From assembly GCA_002711995.1 (NCBI GenBank), contig PASN01000014.1, forward strand, positions 62,001 to 126,000: a stretch of DNA of 64,000 nucleotides, read 5' to 3'. The DNA is from Halobacteriovoraceae bacterium. GTDB taxonomy: Bacteria; Bdellovibrionota; Bacteriovoracia; Bacteriovoracales; Bacteriovoracaceae. Made by a program: the position numbers and the translations under genes. The notes beneath the pieces are model-generated. The model had not been told where the DNA came from, searched no databases, and saw nothing but the letters and a program-made list of their open reading frames with translations. This document shows, piece after piece, positions 31,727 through 40,324 of this stretch. How positions within the stretch are numbered: position 1 is the first letter of the stretch; each line of letters opens with the position of its first letter.

Positions 31727-32704
31727 ATGATAACTGCCTACTGTTGCGCATTTTTAGCGGCATTCTTTTGGGGTGCTGGATTCATTGGGAGCCGCTTCGG
31801 ACTTGAGGCCATGGGCCCAATGTGGGTTTGTTTTTTTAGATTCTTTATCGCGTTTGTTGCGACATCTCCAATTCTGGTAATTAATAAAAAGTTCAACATT
31901 GATAAAAAAGAGCTCAAGGCTGTTGGCGTTTGTTCATTTTGCCTTGCAGCAATGATCTTTTTACAAATCAAGGGACTTCAATACACTACAGTGGCAAAAA
32001 GTGGATTTATCACTATTTTGTACGCCTTCATGACCCCAATTCTGGCCAATGCCTTCTTTAAAAAGAAGGTAAGTATCTATTACTGCGTTATGGCCATAAT
32101 AGCCTTTGGAGGGGTCTGTCTTCTTATGGAATTGGACTTCAAGAACTTTAACTACGGGGATGCCCTAACACTGGGGTGTGCCTTTTTCTCAGCACTGCAT
32201 ATTTTAAGTGTGGGCCATTACTCAGATGTCTTTAAAAGCTCTGGCGTTTTTAACGTTCTTCAAATGCTTGGAGTATGTGTTTTGACTTTACCTCTTGCGT
32301 TCATATTAGAGGGAGTTGGACCTATAGAGAACTTTGTTAAGGGTGCGGTGAGCGATCAGGCCTTTTGGGGCTTGATCTTTATGGGTGTGTTCTCCACCGC
32401 TTTTGCTTTTTTCCTTCAGCTTCGCTCACAAAAATTTATTGAGCCACACATTGTCGCGTTGGTATTTCTGATGGAGTCTCCATTGGGGGCCACAATGGGT
32501 TGGTTCGTTTTAGATGAGAGTATTGGTTTCAAAGGAATCATAGGCTGTTCGGTTACACTCTTCGCTGTTGCGATGATAGCGCTTGAAAAACCTTTTCAAG
32601 AAGTGATTGCAAATGTATTAGGTAAGCATGAGCAAAGAACTAAAAGACAAACTGAAAGAAGAAATAGACCAGGCCTCGTGGGCAATGCTGGAAGATCACT
32701 ATAA
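31727..32704 (+). CDS. EamA/DMT-family transporter
   Basis: 325 residues with ten predicted membrane helices in two EamA repeats: MITAYCCAFLAAFFWGAGF begins the first, and WGLIFMGVFSTAFAFFLQLR with FLMESPLGATMGWFVL marks the second. Members export amino acids, nucleosides or other metabolites. The last 26 codons overlap the start of the next gene by 77 nt; the tail there (KHEQRTKRQTERRNRPG) is strongly basic and cytosolic. Confidence 0.9.
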   Translation: MITAYCCAFLAAFFWGAGFIGSRFGLEAMGPMWVCFFRFFIAFVATSPILVINKKFNIDKKELKAVGVCSFCLAAMIFLQIKGLQYTTVAKSGFITILYAFMTPILANAFFKKKVSIYYCVMAIIAFGGVCLLMELDFKNFNYGDALTLGCAFFSALHILSVGHYSDVFKSSGVFNVLQMLGVCVLTLPLAFILEGVGPIENFVKGAVSDQAFWGLIFMGVFSTAFAFFLQLRSQKFIEPHIVALVFLMESPLGATMGWFVLDESIGFKGIIGCSVTLFAVAMIALEKPFQEVIANVLGKHEQRTKRQTERRNRPGLVGNAGRSL

Positions 32705-32921
32705 ACGTGGAGCTGTATTCCTAGTCAATAAAGTTGAACTGGAAGACGTTGGGGTTGCTCTGGCTACAGATGACACTCAAAAAGTTAAACTATGGCTAGA
32801 TAATGAAGAGCTGGTAAAAGTCGATGAGCCACACCAGAAAGAGTGGGAAAAAACGGCAAATGAAAAGAACTTTAAATTTCTAATTATACAGCCATACGTG
32901 TTAATTCAACTACTTAACTAA
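32628..32921 (+). CDS. DUF2288 family protein
   Basis: 97 residues. SKELKDKLKEEIDQASW, then LEDHYKRGAVFLVNKVELEDV and LATDDTQKVKLWLDN, ending LIIQPYVLIQLL, matches the small DUF2288 family in length and order. Function unknown. It overlaps the transporter's last 77 nt in another frame; both frames look real, since the family match begins right at this ATG and the transporter's core is complete before the overlap. AGG lies 5-6 nt upstream. Confidence 0.85.
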   Translation: MSKELKDKLKEEIDQASWAMLEDHYKRGAVFLVNKVELEDVGVALATDDTQKVKLWLDNEELVKVDEPHQKEWEKTANEKNFKFLIIQPYVLIQLLN

Positions 32922-32967
32922 CTTTGGCAATCTAAATTGTTTTTCCACTTATTCCGATCAGGTATAA

Positions 32968-33780
32968 GTGAAGCTTATCTATATTTTTCTATTCTTCGTA
33001 ATAAGCGCTGCCCAGGCGCAAATCGATATCGTTTTTGATATCGACTGGACTCTTGTTTATCAAGTGGATGAGTCGATGAAAAATAGGCCTAGGGTTTATT
33101 CTGCTCAAGGAGAGTACTATCGGTTAAGTGATGGAGCTGAAGAGGTTATTGCTTCACTTTCACAAGATCCACGCTTTAGAGTGTCATTCTTTAGCGGGGG
33201 AGGCCACGCCAGAAATAAAGAGCTTTTAAAACAAATAAAGCTTCCATTAAAAAATAAGACCGCGTTCGATGTTGCGTATAAGGTTTTAAGTAAAGAAGAC
33301 CTGGCCATTGTATCTCGTGATAAGAGCTTAAGGTTTAGTGAGCGGTATAAAAAAGATCTGACTCTTGTAAATAAAGATTTAAATAAAGTGATTCTTGTGG
33401 ATGATTTGAAACACTTCACACCAAGTGGCCAGGAGGACAATGTTCTATGGGTTGGTGAAACATACAAATATCAAGAGTTTTACAGAAAGCTTCCCCAATC
33501 AAAGCACAATCCCAGCTCAGAGCTTGCATGGTTAAATGAGCGCTATAAAATGTATTGGGTGTATTCTGCAATAGAGGAGGCGGCAGACTTAAGCAAGAAA
33601 ACAAATTCAAGCTTTAAGGATGTTCTCAATAGAGTTCTTGAGAACAAGCAACCACAACGCCCTAGGCTCAAAATAATCAGAGAAGCGATGGATGCTATGA
33701 CAAGACTTTCTGATCAACACAACAAGGGCCTAAAACTCCCATTCAGCACAATAAACTGCGAGGCCAGTTTTATTAAGTGA
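32968..33780 (+). CDS. Exported HAD-like phosphatase
   Basis: 270 residues starting at GTG 32968, with signal peptide (MKLIYIFLFFVISAAQAQ). HAD motif I is IVFDIDWTLVY (Asp24, Asp26), motif II the Ser in VSFFSGGGHARN and motif IV VILVDDLKHF. An NIF/acid phosphatase-like member working in the periplasm is likely; substrate unknown. The C-terminal 80 residues are helical and basic with no recognised domain. The gap to the preceding gene is 46 nt. Confidence 0.83.
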   Translation: MKLIYIFLFFVISAAQAQIDIVFDIDWTLVYQVDESMKNRPRVYSAQGEYYRLSDGAEEVIASLSQDPRFRVSFFSGGGHARNKELLKQIKLPLKNKTAFDVAYKVLSKEDLAIVSRDKSLRFSERYKKDLTLVNKDLNKVILVDDLKHFTPSGQEDNVLWVGETYKYQEFYRKLPQSKHNPSSELAWLNERYKMYWVYSAIEEAADLSKKTNSSFKDVLNRVLENKQPQRPRLKIIREAMDAMTRLSDQHNKGLKLPFSTINCEASFIK

Positions 33781-33794
33781 TCCTTAGAAAATCA

Positions 33795-34358
33795 CTAATC
33801 ATTACAAACAGGACGAATTTCGAAACCTTCACCTAAGGTCTGCGATAGTGACTTAAAAGACAACTCTTTATTATCTCTGTAATCTACTCCTGCTCTCTCA
33901 AAAGTGAGTCGATGTAGAGGACAATTTTCACTCGTTGCTTGCAGAGATACTGATTTATTCGATGGAGTTTTAACTTTATAAATGCAACGATATTCTTGAA
34001 TTGTGCTATCTTTGTTGATTGAATTAAATTTATAATCTACTCCCACATATCTATTAAAACCTTTTTTAATCCATGCATCTAATCCTCCATATGGTAAGTA
34101 TATATCACCATCCATGAAGTAATATGAAACGAGAACGTCTTTCAAATGTGCGGGATCTCGTAATTCTTCAGGTAGGAAACTTAAAGTTTCTCTCTTTACA
34201 TCAGTACCAAGTAAGGCGTAGAAATCAATTTTGTCTTGACTGATAATTACTCCCTGAACTCTTTCATCAAGTAGCGAAGTTTCGTCGGAACATTTGTTTG
34301 AAGCTGATGCTGTTGTTGAAATCGCTAAAATCATTACAACTAATATTAAATTCTTCAT
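33795..34358 (-). CDS. Exported protein of unknown function
   Basis: 187 residues with signal peptide (MKNLILVVMILAISTTASA). Four cysteines (NKCSDE, YRCIYK, ENCPLH, PVCND) suggest two disulfides. Mixed alpha/beta composition; no recognised domain. An imperfect palindrome containing a 15-bp sequence shared with the next minus-strand gene lies 119 nt upstream of the start. AGGAGAAG precedes the ATG. Confidence 0.75.
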   Translation of the reverse strand: MKNLILVVMILAISTTASASNKCSDETSLLDERVQGVIISQDKIDFYALLGTDVKRETLSFLPEELRDPAHLKDVLVSYYFMDGDIYLPYGGLDAWIKKGFNRYVGVDYKFNSINKDSTIQEYRCIYKVKTPSNKSVSLQATSENCPLHRLTFERAGVDYRDNKELSFKSLSQTLGEGFEIRPVCND

Positions 34359-34465
34359 ACAAACTTCTCCTTCATCTTGGACCTAAACCTAATGGTTCAC
34401 AATCAAAGTTTATTAATCATTTCTTTGTTTTAATGTTTATATTCTATAATGAGTTTGGATGTTCC

Positions 34466-34497
34466 CACACCTTCATTGAAATACATTCATAGGTGTG
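34466..34497. promoter_or_regulatory. Nested palindrome with shared 15-bp sequence
   Basis: CACACCT and AGGTGTG (7-bp arms, 18 nt apart) surround TGAAATACATTCATA, itself a TGAA/TTCA dyad. The 15-bp sequence recurs exactly at 35375-35389. Each copy sits about 120-130 nt upstream of a minus-strand exported-protein gene (34358 and 35245), suggesting a common regulator. Confidence 0.5.
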
Positions 34498-34582
34498 TTT
34501 AAAGTTTCAACAATGGACCCTGGGGCTATCTTAACTATGCATGAGGTGGAAAATGTATTGGGTCAAATTTTAGATAAAACAG

Positions 34583-34613
34583 AAAGTCCCTGTCTCGGCG
34601 AGAAGGGACTTTT
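34583..34613 (-). terminator. Rho-independent terminator
   Basis: AAAGTCCC pairs with GGGACTTT, and inner TCTC with GAGA; on the minus strand the stem lies 6 nt past the stop codon of the 208-residue protein gene. T-rich sequence flanks both sides, so it may also work on the plus strand. Confidence 0.8.
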
Positions 34614-34618
34614 ATTGG

Positions 34619-35245
34619 TTATAGGGAAATTAGGTATGACTTTAGTGAGTCCTCTAATCTTTTTTGAAGAAGTGATTTTACTCTTTCTAAACGTTCAGAA
34701 TCCTCACATCTTGCTTCATAAATCGCGAGGGCCTCAAGAATGGCCCTTTGATAATTTAATACCTCAAAGGACGCTTCAATGTCTTTTTTGGCCTTGTGGT
34801 ATGCCTTGGACTTAATTTCATTCACAGTTGTTTCAAGTGAGGTGATTATTGTATTTGGAGTGTTTAGGAGCAACATGTCTAAAACTGGCTCAAAACGATT
34901 TAAACTTATTAAATTTGCATCTCCATTAAAAAAGGTTTTTGCTCCAATGGCGGCACTAACTTTCTTATTGTCTTGAATGACAGTTATTGGGATTATGCTT
35001 GCGTTGTTTTCCCTTAAAACTATAGGACTGATTGATTCAACACAATAGTCGCCACGCAATGATTCTTTTCTACCCCATGCGCCTCTGCCTATTACAAATT
35101 GTTCCTCTGGTGGGTATTCACCATACTTCGCTTCATCAGATGAAAGTTGGGTTATTACTAAATCAGAAAACACATTTCCCATATCTGCTGATGAAAATGC
35201 CGACAAAGTGCTTAGCAAGCCTAATCCTAGAACCACTTTTTTCAT
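34619..35245 (-). CDS. Exported protein of unknown function
   Basis: 208 residues with signal peptide (MKKVVLGLGLLSTLSAFSSA). The first half is mixed (EEQFVIGRGAWGRKESLRGD), the second half helical (KAYHKAKKDIEASFEVLN, LERVKSLLQKRLEDSLKS). Two cysteines (DYCVES, ARCEDS). No recognised domain. It shares an upstream 15-bp sequence with the gene at 34358, and the two may be co-regulated. Confidence 0.75.
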   Translation of the reverse strand: MKKVVLGLGLLSTLSAFSSADMGNVFSDLVITQLSSDEAKYGEYPPEEQFVIGRGAWGRKESLRGDYCVESISPIVLRENNASIIPITVIQDNKKVSAAIGAKTFFNGDANLISLNRFEPVLDMLLLNTPNTIITSLETTVNEIKSKAYHKAKKDIEASFEVLNYQRAILEALAIYEARCEDSERLERVKSLLQKRLEDSLKSYLISL

Positions 35246-35374
35246 AAAATTCTCCGTATTAATATATTCAGTAAAACAATAGTTCGCGCTTTAAATGATG
35301 CTTGCACAACCATTTAAATGACACTTTAGTGTTTGTTAATTGTCTAATGATTATGAATTTTGGCATAGGTGCAA

Positions 35375-35389
35375 TGAAATACATTCATA
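35375..35389. repeat. Second copy of the 15-bp sequence
   Basis: TGAAATACATTCATA, identical to 34477-34491. With the preceding A it forms ATGAA-ATACA-TTCAT, a perfect 5-bp dyad. It lies 130 nt upstream of the gene starting at 35245. Confidence 0.5.
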
Positions 35390-35458
35390 TGGGTGTATAG
35401 AGTGTTTACAGTTATTTTTGGTGCTCTAGGCGGGCTAAGGTGTGGGAATTGTGAGAGA

Positions 35459-35475
35459 AGGGCCGCGTGGGCCCT
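35459..35475 (-). terminator. Probable terminator
   Basis: AGGGCC and GGCCCT (6 bp, 5-nt loop), 14 nt beyond the stop of the SDR gene and followed on the minus strand by TCTCTC. Short but GC-rich. Confidence 0.5.
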
Positions 35476-35488
35476 ATTGTATTTGGAC

Positions 35489-36181
35489 CTATATTTTTCT
35501 GAGGTCTGCGAACTGGCCAGATTCTAGCTTGAATAATTTTGGAAGTGCAGACTCGAATCTTTTCGCAAACTCTTCTGGTTTTGGCATGTTTTCTGTCCCA
35601 CGAGCGTCGTGCAACTTTTTGACTGAAGGATACTTTTCTTCTGATACTTCCCAAAGATAGTCTTGCATGTTGGTGTCCACCAATCCAGGTGCAAAGGCGT
35701 AAAACTTGGTGTCTTCAAACTCTTTTGCATAAAGTTGAATAAGCATGTTAAGAGCTGCCTTGGAGAGACTGTATCCACTCCAACCCATATTGCCATTCAC
35801 AGCAGCACCGGATGAGATTCCAATGACCGTCTCTACTTTATTGTTTGATAGGAGAGTGTCTAATAAAACCTTTTGTGACCATAGGTTTAACTCCATGGTG
35901 TTTTTAAGTTCATCAAGCTCTGCTTTGGCCATCGGTTGGATCTTGCCAAGCACGCCGGCATTAAGGATGGCCAGGTCTAAATCTTTATTTGAAAGGAATT
36001 CAGGTAGCTTAGTTTGAACTGCAGGGTAGTCTAGAAGGTCCAAAGGTAGGTGGTGAAAGTTCTCATTGTCTATTTTGGTTTCTCTTCTGCTTATTCCATA
36101 AACTTGATGTCCAGCTTCGCTGAAGTGTTTTGCAAGTCCATAACCAATTCCAGAGCTTGTGCCAGTAATAAGAATATTCAT
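35489..36181 (-). CDS. Short-chain dehydrogenase/reductase
   Basis: 230 residues. Cofactor loop TGTSSGIGYGLA, NAG motif in LAILNAGVLG, catalytic Ser in IGISSGAAV and YxxxK in YSLSK; SRRE after strand 2 suggests NADPH. Substrate unknown. AAAGGAG precedes the ATG, and it follows rlmN by 11 nt, so it is the last gene of an add-rlmN-SDR operon. Confidence 0.92.
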   Translation of the reverse strand: MNILITGTSSGIGYGLAKHFSEAGHQVYGISRRETKIDNENFHHLPLDLLDYPAVQTKLPEFLSNKDLDLAILNAGVLGKIQPMAKAELDELKNTMELNLWSQKVLLDTLLSNNKVETVIGISSGAAVNGNMGWSGYSLSKAALNMLIQLYAKEFEDTKFYAFAPGLVDTNMQDYLWEVSEEKYPSVKKLHDARGTENMPKPEEFAKRFESALPKLFKLESGQFADLRKI

Positions 36182-36192
36182 TTTAATCTCCT

Positions 36193-37218
36193 TTAAGACT
36201 TTAATTGACCACAGGCCGCTAAGATATCATCGCCTTTGGTCTTTCTAACCATAACTCTCGCATCCTCTTCAACCAGCCACTGTTTGAATTCTTCTACACG
36301 CTCAGGCGCTGGGCGTTTAAATTCCGAACCAGGGAATGGGTTAAAGGGAATAATATTAATCATATGGGTTCTTGTATTAAGAACGCGTGCCAAGTCTTTA
36401 GCATCCTCTTTCGAGTCATTTAGGTCATCGATTAGGAGGTATTCGTACTCAACCGTTTGTCTCTCGTGTCTTTCAAGTCTGTCGATTTGAGCAAGGACGT
36501 CATTTAGTGGGTAGCGGTTGTTGATTGGTATAAGCCTGCTTCTCACCTCATCATTTGTTGAGTGAAGAGAAAGGGCAAGGTTTACACCACCCAGTTCCTC
36601 AAATCGTTTTAGGCCTGGAAGGTAGCCTGAAGTGGATACGGTGATACTTCTTTTGCCAAGTCCCAGTCCTTTTGGTTCTGTGAGAATTGAGATAGCTTCT
36701 TTTAGAGCTTCAAAGTTGTGAAGAGGCTCGCCCTGGCCCATAAAAACAACATTGGCGATATCTCTTTTTTCACCCATTTCCTTAAGGACTTCTTTGGCCT
36801 TTAGCACCTGGCCTATTATTTCGTGAGGCCTCAGGTTTCTCTTAAAGCCTTGAGTTGCTGTAAAGCAGAACTTGCAGTTCATGGCACAGCCAACTTGAGA
36901 TGAAACACAAAGAGTATACTTTTTATAAAATGGAAGAAGAACTGATTCAACACTTTCTCCATCCTCAAGGCCTAAAAGAAGCTTTACTGTTCCATCCGTT
37001 GAGTTTTGTCTCCTGACAATTGTTGGGAGCTCATGAGCGTAGTTCTCTTTAAAATGGTCTCTAGCTTTCTTAGAGAGTTGTGAATACTGCTCAAAGCTTT
37101 TATGCCTGCTTCTATAGATAAGATTTAGCACAAGGCCTGCGGTGTCTGGGGCGTTTCCTAGAGACTGTAGATCTTGTTCAACCTGATTAAGAGTAAGTGT
37201 GTATGCTTTAGGCTGCAT
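36193..37218 (-). CDS. rlmN: RlmN, 23S rRNA/tRNA adenine-C2 methyltransferase
   Basis: 341 residues. Radical-SAM cluster motif VGCAMNCKFC (Cys111, Cys115, Cys118), family block GQGEPLHNFEAL, and the C-terminal methyl-accepting Cys337 in AACGQLK. RlmN methylates A2503 of 23S rRNA and A37 of some tRNAs, affecting translational fidelity. The ATG shares one base with the add stop codon (TAATG), indicating translational coupling. Confidence 0.96.
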   Translation of the reverse strand: MQPKAYTLTLNQVEQDLQSLGNAPDTAGLVLNLIYRSRHKSFEQYSQLSKKARDHFKENYAHELPTIVRRQNSTDGTVKLLLGLEDGESVESVLLPFYKKYTLCVSSQVGCAMNCKFCFTATQGFKRNLRPHEIIGQVLKAKEVLKEMGEKRDIANVVFMGQGEPLHNFEALKEAISILTEPKGLGLGKRSITVSTSGYLPGLKRFEELGGVNLALSLHSTNDEVRSRLIPINNRYPLNDVLAQIDRLERHERQTVEYEYLLIDDLNDSKEDAKDLARVLNTRTHMINIIPFNPFPGSEFKRPAPERVEEFKQWLVEEDARVMVRKTKGDDILAACGQLKS

Positions 37219-38441
37219 TAAATAACTCCATGCTTTTTAGCGACCTTGTCAAAGTAAAGCATTGCGTTTTTAGCGTATTGTCGTTTCTCAACATAGCTTC
37301 CTGGAAAGAAGCTTTTCTTAAAACCATAGGCCACTATATCTTTAAGCCTCTTTAGTGGAATATCAAAGTTGTCCACTGCAAGTCTGTACTCATTGGTAAC
37401 TGTCGTGTTTGACACAAGTCTGTTGTCGGTGCAGATACTAACTGCCATTCTGTTATCCAACATATCTTTAAACTTGTGCTCTTTAAGAGACTTGATCTCT
37501 GGATTGGTTTGCATGTTGCTTGTAAGACAGACCTCAATCACTGTTCTTCTGTCCGCAATATAAGACGCTAAGTTTTTAATGTATGTGTTTTTGTCCTTGA
37601 TGCTTGGATCAAGAATTCTCTCTGGCATGAATAGGGAATAGCCATGGCCTATTCTGTCTGCCTGGCACTCTGTGATTGCTTGGAAAATACTTTCTGCGCC
37701 ATATGCCTCTCCTGCGTGAACAGTTTTATGCATGAAGTTTTTGTGAACATGCTCGTAAGCGGCCTTGAAGTTATTGGCCGGAAATCCTTCCTCTTGGCCT
37801 GCAAGGTCAATGCTCACAATTGGAAGCCCTTTTGTGTCTCTAAGCTCAACCACAGCTTTTGAAAGCTCTAGGGCCGCAAGAGATATCACTTCTGAAGACT
37901 TCAAATATTTAAGAGAAGAAAAGAGGTTTGTGTAGTAAGGAGAAAAACCCTTTGGCCCAAACGCTCGCATTGCACAACAGATAATTCCATAGTGAAATGG
38001 AGGGAGCCCATCTTCTTTCACTGCTTTTGAGTTGTTATATTCCGACTGGGCCCTTTTAAGACCATTGTTTACTCGGGTGAGGATTTCTTCCATTTCGATT
38101 CCTTTTTCAGGATCCATTAGAAGTTGTGGAGCAAACCTTGGCTCAATATAGCTTACACCCTCGTTTATATTGTCCCATGCAAGTTCATATGCGGCCCGCT
38201 CAAGGTTCTCCATATCTCTTAAAACTTCGCAAGTGTACTGGAAGCCTCTTAGGTACTCACCAAGATTGGCGTACTTCTCTTTATATACTTGATCCTTCAA
38301 ACCCTCTGCTGTGCTGGCCGGTAGCTCAAGTTTGGAGTTCTTTGCCATCTCAATCATACTTTCCAGACGGATAGAACCATCAAGGTGGATATGAAGGTCG
38401 GTCTTGGGCATTTCTTTTAAAAATTCGTCGCTGTAGTTCAT
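37218..38441 (-). CDS. add: Adenosine deaminase
   Basis: 407 residues from the ATG at 38441; an in-frame TTG at 38453 is possible but has no better context. Zinc and catalytic motifs: TDLHIHLDGSIR, VHAGEAYGAES, DRIGHGYSL and SICTDNRLVSNTTVTNEY. Family enzymes convert adenosine to inosine in purine salvage. At 407 residues it is longer than the usual 330-350 owing to inserts around residues 115-165, which may change substrate choice. First gene of the add-rlmN-SDR operon. In a predator purine salvage from prey would be useful (inference). Confidence 0.9.
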   Translation of the reverse strand: MNYSDEFLKEMPKTDLHIHLDGSIRLESMIEMAKNSKLELPASTAEGLKDQVYKEKYANLGEYLRGFQYTCEVLRDMENLERAAYELAWDNINEGVSYIEPRFAPQLLMDPEKGIEMEEILTRVNNGLKRAQSEYNNSKAVKEDGLPPFHYGIICCAMRAFGPKGFSPYYTNLFSSLKYLKSSEVISLAALELSKAVVELRDTKGLPIVSIDLAGQEEGFPANNFKAAYEHVHKNFMHKTVHAGEAYGAESIFQAITECQADRIGHGYSLFMPERILDPSIKDKNTYIKNLASYIADRRTVIEVCLTSNMQTNPEIKSLKEHKFKDMLDNRMAVSICTDNRLVSNTTVTNEYRLAVDNFDIPLKRLKDIVAYGFKKSFFPGSYVEKRQYAKNAMLYFDKVAKKHGVI

Positions 38442-38527
38442 AAATTCTCGCAATTTAAATGGTTCCTATCCATATCAGGTTTTAAGTACAATTTGAACTA
38501 TTGCGTTGAGTAAGATACCTAAAATAC

Positions 38528-39295
38528 ATGCATAAAAAATTAGAGCTTAAAACCCTGGATGACTACAGGGACTTGGCACAAAGCAGTGATGTAAGTGTCG
38601 GAAATTGCGTTAATCAGACAGGTTTTTTCAAATACCCGCTTGAGGACTACCAGGACAGTCAGGCCCACTCGGCCATAGTCGACGATATTTTGGGAATAGA
38701 TGTCATAAACACCGAAAAAGGACTTCGAAAAAAGGCCCAAGAATTCCAAGGCCCAGGCACTGTGGAGTCTTGGTCAGCGGCACTGCATGAAGGTACTCTT
38801 ACATGGGTTGGACTTAATCCAGCTCAACTGCAGACGCCATACGCAGAACTGCTTGAATTGATAGAGGAGCTTGAGCCACAAAAAAATGACCATTTCATTG
38901 ACCTAGGAGCAGGCTACGGCAGAATGGGAGTTCTCATTGGACAGCTTTATCCCGATTGTGATTTTACAGGATTTGAAATGGCAGGCGAAAGAGTGGATGT
39001 CGGGAACCATTCCTATGAAAAGCTCGGGTTCAAAAATGCCCATCTATTTCAGCAAAATATTGCTTCAGACACTTTTGAGCTTCCGGTTGCTGACAACTAT
39101 TTTATCTACGACTTTGGAAATCTGCCTGACATGAAAAAGCTTATTGCAAAGCTTGAGGCACTTGCTGATGAAAAAAGAAAATTCACAGTTATAGCCAGAG
39201 GAAGAGGTATCAATTCTCTTATCCAACAAACAGCACCTTGGCTAAGTGTTGAATCTAAGAAGTTTCGACATAGCGTTTTTTATCACTACTCTTAA
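38528..39295 (+). CDS. SAM-dependent methyltransferase
   Basis: 255 residues with a class I methyltransferase core: motif I FIDLGAGYGRMGVL, post-I GFEMAGERVDVG and motif IV FIYDFGNLPDM. The N-terminal 110 residues lack a recognised domain. The sequence around motif I resembles DOT1/histone-type and RNA-type methyltransferases, too weakly to assign a substrate. The stop overlaps the convergent SH3 gene by 4 nt. Confidence 0.85.
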   Translation: MHKKLELKTLDDYRDLAQSSDVSVGNCVNQTGFFKYPLEDYQDSQAHSAIVDDILGIDVINTEKGLRKKAQEFQGPGTVESWSAALHEGTLTWVGLNPAQLQTPYAELLELIEELEPQKNDHFIDLGAGYGRMGVLIGQLYPDCDFTGFEMAGERVDVGNHSYEKLGFKNAHLFQQNIASDTFELPVADNYFIYDFGNLPDMKKLIAKLEALADEKRKFTVIARGRGINSLIQQTAPWLSVESKKFRHSVFYHYS

Positions 39296-39753
39296 AGTGA
39301 GAGAGACTTAAGGTTGTTCTTTGGCCAAAGAATGTGATTTTCAAGCCAAAACACGTTTCCTGTCTTGTCCTGAACCTTTGTCATGCCCATTTCGGCCTTT
39401 AATATTTTAAAGCCTTCACCTGTAAGAACGGTTTCTCTGTACTTGTGCTCAGTCGAAGATGTGTAGCTTTCATGAGTTTTATAAGACTTAGTGGACAACA
39501 CGCACTTATAGCTATTGTCTAGAAGCTTATTGAAAATCCATCCTTCAAAAGATTTACTTTTAACTTTGGTCCAACCTTCTTGTTCCTCAACCACAATAAG
39601 GGGAGTGTACTTTGGAAGTTGTGTCACGAGGCTGGCCTTTGCGTCAGGAGCTGATCTTAGGTTGGAAATATATCCGTCTGTGCAAATGAACTTTTTAGGA
39701 TTTGCATAGGCGAGAGATGAAATAGATATCAAAGTAAAAATAAGTTTTCTCAT
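39292..39753 (-). CDS. Exported bacterial SH3-domain protein
   Basis: 153 residues from the ATG at 39753, giving signal peptide MRKLIFTLISISSLAYA. Residues 20-80 form an SH3_3-type domain (GYISNLRSAPDAKASLVTQL, EEQEGWTKVKSKSFEGWIF). A second, diverged SH3-like segment may follow (KILKAEMGMTKVQDKTGNV). Such domains bind cell wall or protein ligands in the periplasm. No ribosome site; TACAAT ends 6 nt before the ATG, as in other leaderless candidates here. Confidence 0.83.
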   Translation of the reverse strand: MRKLIFTLISISSLAYANPKKFICTDGYISNLRSAPDAKASLVTQLPKYTPLIVVEEQEGWTKVKSKSFEGWIFNKLLDNSYKCVLSTKSYKTHESYTSSTEHKYRETVLTGEGFKILKAEMGMTKVQDKTGNVFWLENHILWPKNNLKSLSL

Positions 39754-39802
39754 AAGCGCATTGTAACGCAATTAGGTGCTTTTATCCAACCGGCAGGATC
39801 TT

Positions 39803-40324
39803 TTACGGTTTCGCCCAAGGAAACAAACGTTGAAATTCTTCTTTAGGAAGTGACTTTAAAAGACGTTCATTGGCGAAACTTATTTCTTCGCCTGTATTTT
39901 CATTTAGATCTAGCTGATCAAAAGAGGACCTTTTTAGTATGTGAACCGTCGGGTACGGTGATCTGTTCACAAAGTTTGCAAGGTCATCGGGTTTAAGGCC
40001 TTGGAAAACAAATTTTGGATGGAAGGCCACAAGTTGAAAGTGCTGATCAAGTCCATTGTCTTCCAGCATATCCTCCAAAGAGGTGAAGTTGTTGTAAAAC
40101 TCTTCAAAGGTTGATTTGTCTTCAAGCACAATTAAAGTAGTTTCAAACTTGCCCTCGTTGAGCTTTTCCAACTCGTTGGCAAAGGTGTCAATGAGATTTG
40201 AGTTAGGACAAGAAACAATTTCGATTGACTTGTTCTCAAGTGGGGCCTTGGCAAATGGACATAGGTTTTTGCACACGACGACTTCTTTGAGCCACCTGTG
40301 TGTGCTCTCAATGTATTTATTCAT
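39803..40324 (-). CDS. DUF1415 family protein
   Basis: 173 residues. THRWLKEVVVCKNLCPFAKAP at the N-terminus (cysteines CKNLCPF), then VAFHPKFVFQG and NRSPYPTVHILKRSS, match the DUF1415 family across its length. Function unknown. It directly follows the LysR gene, whose stop codon ends at the base before this ATG, so they are likely co-transcribed. Confidence 0.9.
   Translation of the reverse strand: MNKYIESTHRWLKEVVVCKNLCPFAKAPLENKSIEIVSCPNSNLIDTFANELEKLNEGKFETTLIVLEDKSTFEEFYNNFTSLEDMLEDNGLDQHFQLVAFHPKFVFQGLKPDDLANFVNRSPYPTVHILKRSSFDQLDLNENTGEEISFANERLLKSLPKEEFQRLFPWAKP

Noticed and set aside
34495-34815. 106-codon plus-strand open frame
   Set aside because: It runs through a terminator hairpin and antisense into the end of a convincing exported-protein gene; no ribosome site and low-quality composition.
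35412-35660. Small open frames on both strands near the end of the SDR gene
   Set aside because: Other-frame shadows of the SDR gene and its terminator; no ribosome sites.
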